Positions 51,311-55,146 of a stretch of DNA of 55,146 nt are shown one piece after another. Under the pieces are notes generated by a model. That model made no database searches. It was given only the letters and a program-made list of their open reading frames with translations, and had not been told where the DNA came from. Made by a program: the position numbers and the translations under genes. Where the stretch lies: contig CAYQZV010000016.1 of NCBI GenBank assembly GCA_964422145.1, positions 1-55,146 of the forward strand, written 5' to 3'. Source of the stretch: JACNKV01 sp964422145 (GTDB lineage: Bacteria > Fidelibacterota > Marinisomatia > Marinisomatales > JACNKV01). Position 1 is the stretch's first letter. Each line of letters begins with the position of its first letter.

Positions 51311-52654
51311 TTACAATAATTCGCTGGCTAATTCAGCTAAAGGTGATCGTTCACCTTTCTCCAGAGTGACATGCGCAAAGACTTTTTGTCCCTGCATACG
51401 ATTGATGATGTAAGATAATCCATTTGACAAAGAGTCAAGATACGGCTGATCGATCTGATGGATATCTCCCGTGAAAATGATTTTTGTCCCTTCACCGGCG
51501 CGGGTGATGATGGTTTTGACTTCATGCGGAGTTAAATTTTGTGCTTCATCCACAATGAAATACACTTCTTGGAAACTTCGCCCGCGGATGTAAGCTAACG
51601 GTGTGATCAATAGTTTTTCGGCTTCCTGCATTTCATTGATTTTCCGGAACCGATCATCTTCTTCGCGGAATTGATGTTTGATCACAGACAGGTTATCATA
51701 GAGCGGCTGCATGTAGGGACCAATTTTCGATTCAATATCTCCCGGAAGGAATCCGATATCGCGATTACTGAGCGGAATGATCGGTCTGGCCAAAAAAATC
51801 TGCCGGTATTGAGATCGACATTCTAAGGCACCGGCAAGCGCGAGAAGGGTTTTCCCTGTCCCTGCTTTACCGGATATGGTCACTAATTGAATTCGCGGAT
51901 TGGTTAAGGCTTTTAACGCGAAAGACTGCTCTGCGTTTCTCGGCGTGATCCCGTAGGCGGATTCTTTATTGATGCGGACATAATAATTATCAAAAGCATC
52001 GTAGGTCGCCAGCACGGATTTTTGATTATTTCGTAAAATAAAATTCTCATTAGGTCCTGGTTGGATGTCTTCCTGAACCTGCGAAGCTTCCACTTGATAG
52101 GGCTCGGTATGGAGCGAATCAATGGTTGTTTCGTTTACATTTTCGACAATCCGAATCCCGGTATACAGTTTGTCGTGACTTTCTACCTTATCCGTTGTGT
52201 AATCTTGAGCCATTAATCCCAGGGACTTTGCTTTCAATCGCAGGTTTGTATCTTTGGATACAAGAATGATCTTTCTGTCTGGCAAGGATTTTGCTAGACG
52301 GTAGGCACTGTTTAGAATCCGGTTGTCGGGTGTGTCTTCAGAAAAAGTGGAAACCAAAGTTTCATCCCATTCATTATCCACCATGACACGAACTTTGCCA
52401 TGATCTTTATTGAGAGTTACTCCTTCTTCAAAAAGGACGTCGCCGGTGATATTATCCAGGACACGGAGACATTCTCGGGCATGAAAATTGATCAGTTCAT
52501 GTCCTCGCTTGAATTTATCCAATTCTTCTAAAACGGTGATCGGAATAGCAATGTCATGTTCATCAAACTGAAGGAAGGATGAAGAATCATGTAAAAGGAC
52601 ATTGGTGTCTAGGACAAAGATTTTCGGAAGAGATTTTGTTGATTTTTTCGGCAA
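51311..52654 (-). CDS. PIN-PhoH fusion protein (PhoH2-like)
   Basis: 447 aa. It starts with TTG at 52654, supported by a strong AAGGAG with 5-nt spacing (52660-52665). Residues about 10-150 are a PIN nuclease domain (VLDTNVLLHD and conserved acidic sites). The second half is a PhoH ATPase with Walker A GKAGTGKTLLA and the LARPIIPLSNRDIGFLPG motif. Such proteins are RNA helicase-nucleases. It lies alone on the minus strand. Confidence 0.9.
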   Translation of the reverse strand: MPKKSTKSLPKIFVLDTNVLLHDSSSFLQFDEHDIAIPITVLEELDKFKRGHELINFHARECLRVLDNITGDVLFEEGVTLNKDHGKVRVMVDNEWDETLVSTFSEDTPDNRILNSAYRLAKSLPDRKIILVSKDTNLRLKAKSLGLMAQDYTTDKVESHDKLYTGIRIVENVNETTIDSLHTEPYQVEASQVQEDIQPGPNENFILRNNQKSVLATYDAFDNYYVRINKESAYGITPRNAEQSFALKALTNPRIQLVTISGKAGTGKTLLALAGALECRSQYRQIFLARPIIPLSNRDIGFLPGDIESKIGPYMQPLYDNLSVIKHQFREEDDRFRKINEMQEAEKLLITPLAYIRGRSFQEVYFIVDEAQNLTPHEVKTIITRAGEGTKIIFTGDIHQIDQPYLDSLSNGLSYIINRMQGQKVFAHVTLEKGERSPLAELASELL

Positions 52655-52833
52655 AACAACTCCTTACAATGGTATAATTAGACGGATTAGCTTTGATAAT
52701 TTAATGACGAATTCGGCATTGTACAAGATGGTTCGTTATCGAAACAAATATCGAGGGAAGATAAAGAAAAGGGTAGGAATAATGTAGTATATTTATCCTT
52801 CAAATCGCGGCAAAAATCAAAAAGGAGAATACC

Positions 52834-53691
52834 ATGTTTCAGGCAGATCTGCTCAAAGGAAAAACCATTTTAATTACAGGGGGAGGAACCGGATTAGGGA
52901 AATCCATGGCGAAAAAATATGGTGAACTTGGGGCAAATTTAGTGATCTCCAGTCGAAAGCAGAACGTGTTGGATGCGGCTGCAATTGAGTTAAGAGAAAC
53001 CGGTGCTGAGGTGTTACCGATTGCTTGTGATGTACGAAAACCGGGCGAGATTAAAGAGGTCGTCTCTCAAACGATTGACCAATTTGGTGCGATTGATGTT
53101 TTGGTGAATAATGCAGCAGGGAATTTTATTTCAAGAACCCAAGATCTTTCAGAAGCCGCTTTTAAAGTGGTCGTCGATATTGTGCTGAATGGAACGTTCA
53201 ACATGTCCCAAGCGGTAGGCAGGGAAATGCGCAAAGTCGGAAAAGGCACGATATTAAACATTGTAACAACCTATGCATGGACAGGCAGCGGATATGTCGT
53301 CCCGTCAGCGGCAGCAAAAGCGGGTGTTCTGGCATTGACCCGATCCTTAGCCGTCGAATGGGCAAAAGACGGCATTCGTTCGGTTGCGATCGCTCCAGGA
53401 CCTTTTCCTACAGAAGGAGCATGGAGCCGCTTGGTTCCGCCGGGGTTGGGTATCGAAAGAAAGATGAAGAAACGAATTCCGCTGAAACGGTTTGGAGAGC
53501 ATGAAGAATTAGCCAATTTAGCTGCTTACCTTGTCAGCGACCAGGCAGGATATATCAACGGTGAAGTCGTCACGATCGACGGGGGCGAATGGATTAAAGG
53601 TGCTGGAGAATTTAATGATCTGGATAAAGTTCCGAGTGCGGCTTGGTCATTGATGGCATCCATGAGAAAGAGAAAGAAAAAAGCATCCTAA
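52834..53691 (+). CDS. Short-chain dehydrogenase, 2,4-dienoyl-CoA reductase-like
   Basis: 285 aa SDR. The cofactor motif is TGGGTGLGKSMA and NNAAGNF is present. The YxxxK Tyr is replaced by Ser (VPSAAAKAG), as in the 2,4-dienoyl-CoA reductase branch, which reduces unsaturated fatty acyl-CoA. A basic tail (RKRKKKAS) is unusual. AAAAGGAG lies before the ATG, a strong ribosome site. Confidence 0.85.
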   Translation: MFQADLLKGKTILITGGGTGLGKSMAKKYGELGANLVISSRKQNVLDAAAIELRETGAEVLPIACDVRKPGEIKEVVSQTIDQFGAIDVLVNNAAGNFISRTQDLSEAAFKVVVDIVLNGTFNMSQAVGREMRKVGKGTILNIVTTYAWTGSGYVVPSAAAKAGVLALTRSLAVEWAKDGIRSVAIAPGPFPTEGAWSRLVPPGLGIERKMKKRIPLKRFGEHEELANLAAYLVSDQAGYINGEVVTIDGGEWIKGAGEFNDLDKVPSAAWSLMASMRKRKKKAS

Positions 53692-53697
53692 TTTTCG

Positions 53698-54195
53698 ATG
53701 AAGATTCGAATTGCAAAATATCAAGACCTTGAAGCGATCGTAAACATATACAATCAAGCCATTGCATCCGGTCTAAAAACAGCGGATATCACACCATTCA
53801 CCGTTGAAGAACGGAAAGACTGGTTTCAGAGACACAATCCTGAGAAATACCCGATTTTGGTGGCGGAAAAGGATGGCATGATAATTGGATATGCAACGAT
53901 CAGCGCATATCGGCCCGGACGTGAAGCGCTTCGTTATACGGCAGAAGTCAGTTTTTACATCGATTTCAATCATCACCGAAAAGGCATTGCATCCGGGTTG
54001 ATGCAGACGGCAATTGACATGTGTCCAAAACTTCAAATCAAAACCTTATTTGCCATCCTGATTGAAACCAATATCGGAAGCATCAAATTACTGGAAAAAT
54101 TCGGGTTTGAACGATGGGGACATTTACCAAAAGTAGCCGAATTTGACGGAACAGAAGTCGGACAATTTTATTACGGATTAAAAATAGAGGGATAA
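53698..54195 (+). CDS. GNAT N-acetyltransferase (phosphinothricin/methionine-sulfoximine type)
   Basis: 165 aa. The N-terminal IRIAKYQDLEAIVNIYN, the acetyl-CoA loop VSFYIDFNHHRKGIASGL and the NIGSIKLLEKFGFERWG region match the PAT/MddA branch of GNAT. Lies 6 nt after the SDR. Natural substrate unknown. Confidence 0.88.
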   Translation: MKIRIAKYQDLEAIVNIYNQAIASGLKTADITPFTVEERKDWFQRHNPEKYPILVAEKDGMIIGYATISAYRPGREALRYTAEVSFYIDFNHHRKGIASGLMQTAIDMCPKLQIKTLFAILIETNIGSIKLLEKFGFERWGHLPKVAEFDGTEVGQFYYGLKIEG

Positions 54196-54198
54196 AAA

Positions 54199-54783
54199 AT
54201 GAAAAAACATCTCAAGAAACTCTTTATTATTTTATTCAGTTTGTTCACGGGAATTCATGCACAGTATTTGATCAACGTACAGAATAATTTTGGGTACACA
54301 CTTGTCGACATATCCAATGCAATGGATATCCCGGAATATTCTGACATAACCGATGAAGGTCTGGTGGAGTGGGATAAGTTCAATTATAAATGTTTGTTCC
54401 AGATTATGAAAAAGACACAGCATGAATATTTTATCGGAGCTGAAGCGGGAATTCATCGATTGTATTACTGGGAAAAGAAATTCTATCCATCCTCAACCGG
54501 CAGTGCCCGATGGAATTGGGGAACCATTTGGACCGCCCATGCAGGCGGGCTCGTAAAAAGAATGATCGCAGATCAATATTATGTACAGACCGGAATGAGT
54601 TTACACATTTTTCTAAACGGAACCGGAGCTACGGTTGGTTTCCCGCTAGCTGTCGGGCATGAGATCAGAATAAATGATAGAATAACCCTTCCTTTGGAAT
54701 TTAGAGTGGATATGATTTTTGGGAATTCTACTCCGATAGGATTGGGCGGCGGATTAGGACTTCAATACAAGACAACTTTCTAA
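54199..54783 (+). CDS. Exported beta-rich protein, possible outer-membrane protein
   Basis: 194 aa with a signal peptide (KHLKKLFIILFSLFTGIHA). The mature chain has amphipathic beta strands and a final aromatic (...GLQYKTTF), a sign of a small outer-membrane barrel. AGGGA before the ATG is a good ribosome site. No family recognised. Confidence 0.7.
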   Translation: MKKHLKKLFIILFSLFTGIHAQYLINVQNNFGYTLVDISNAMDIPEYSDITDEGLVEWDKFNYKCLFQIMKKTQHEYFIGAEAGIHRLYYWEKKFYPSSTGSARWNWGTIWTAHAGGLVKRMIADQYYVQTGMSLHIFLNGTGATVGFPLAVGHEIRINDRITLPLEFRVDMIFGNSTPIGLGGGLGLQYKTTF

Positions 54784-54851
54784 CACCGGGACACCCTTTA
54801 TTTACAATTGATTTTTCCATTTATTACATATAGATTCCTTTTGGAGTTTAT

Positions 54852-55040
54852 ATGATTAAATTAATTCCAATACAATATATGCCACAATTCCATCATGGAT
54901 TATGGAGGTATAAGAATCTTCAAACTGCTATCACATATATACTCATGCGGTTAAAAAAGAATCGTTGGGAGTCAATAGCTATAGAGATGGTTTGTGCGTT
55001 AAAAATGAAAAGTGATTTATTAGGAGGAACAGAAAAGTGA
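54852..55040 (+). CDS. Small protein, uncertain
   Basis: 62 aa. TGGAG precedes the ATG with good spacing, and the next reading frame overlaps its stop (GTGA). The protein is basic with no clear domain or membrane helix. Coding status is uncertain; the ribosome site and coupling favour it. Confidence 0.4.
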   Translation: MIKLIPIQYMPQFHHGLWRYKNLQTAITYILMRLKKNRWESIAIEMVCALKMKSDLLGGTEK

Positions 55041-55120
55041 GACAAAGATTTATTCAAATATTCACTATGTTTTTAGTGGTATTCCAATTTGTTTTTGGTC
55101 AAGTCCAAAAAGTTCTGTAA
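55037..55120 (+). pseudogene. Signal-peptide fragment of a secreted protein, stopped early
   Basis: A GTG start with a strong AGGAGG 9 nt upstream (55022-55027) begins a signal-peptide-like chain (RQRFIQIFTMFLVVFQFVFG), but a TAA stops it after 27 residues. This looks like the start of a secreted protein that was broken by a base change, or a short leader. The window ends 26 bases later, so the downstream part cannot be checked. Confidence 0.4.
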
Positions 55121-55146
55121 AATGGTTCAAGTAGTCACAGTTTTCT

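Overview
The window looks like chromosome from a Gram-negative bacterium of the FCB superphylum. An LptD-type outer-membrane LPS assembly gene shows a diderm envelope. Several secreted proteins carry the 'NYPNPFNP...' FlgD-like/type IX-style sorting domain, which is typical of Marinimicrobia (SAR406), Calditrichota, Ignavibacteria and Cloacimonadota. Base composition is moderate (low 40s % GC by eye). TGA, TAA and TAG all end genes, so the code is standard. The phylum is an inference; no rRNA gene is present to settle it.

Layout. (1) 1-8.9 kb: a tightly overlapped plus-strand operon for poly-gamma-glutamate (pgsB, pgsC, pgsW), followed by an exported protein, a putative outer-membrane beta-barrel, a propeller-like lipoprotein and a 1007-residue repeat protein with a sorting domain, closed by a strong hairpin terminator. 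I read it as capsule synthesis plus a candidate outer-membrane export and display module. (2) 9-13.5 kb: minus-strand genes for a zinc-ribbon membrane protein and three secreted sorting-domain proteins. One has its sorting domain in the middle of the chain. Another is split by a single in-frame TGA. Two share a 73-nt identical DNA segment. (3) 13.6-19.2 kb: an SOS-mutagenesis cassette, LexA-like repressor, catalytically dead ImuB-like Y-family protein with a clamp-binding motif, DnaE2-like polymerase and SRAP abasic-site protein. It starts from a near-consensus promoter overlapped by four TTACG/CGTAA half-sites. (4) 19.2-19.4 kb: a MITE-like inverted-repeat element.

(5) 19.4-55 kb: mostly housekeeping genes: argS-rsfS-LytR_C, iscS-mnmA (sulfur relay to tRNA), a phosphoesterase, a PfkB kinase, a TPR lipoprotein, MoxR-DUF58, rlmN-punA-M20 peptidase-small membrane protein-yjbQ-uridine-kinase-like, then on the minus strand ggt, glyS, topA, hisS, a DUF2007 protein, lptD and rarA. 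After these come an FKBP isomerase, a ferredoxin-nitroreductase, an SDR, tRNA-Thr(CGT), a variant phosphoesterase, two small membrane proteins, a PIN-PhoH protein, a second SDR, a GNAT acetyltransferase and a small envelope protein.

The two most interesting systems are the poly-gamma-glutamate operon with its outer-membrane genes and the LexA/ImuB/DnaE2/SRAP cassette with its distinctive operator array. No intergenic gap exceeds about 300 bases. No CRISPR array, rRNA, complete IS or prophage was seen.
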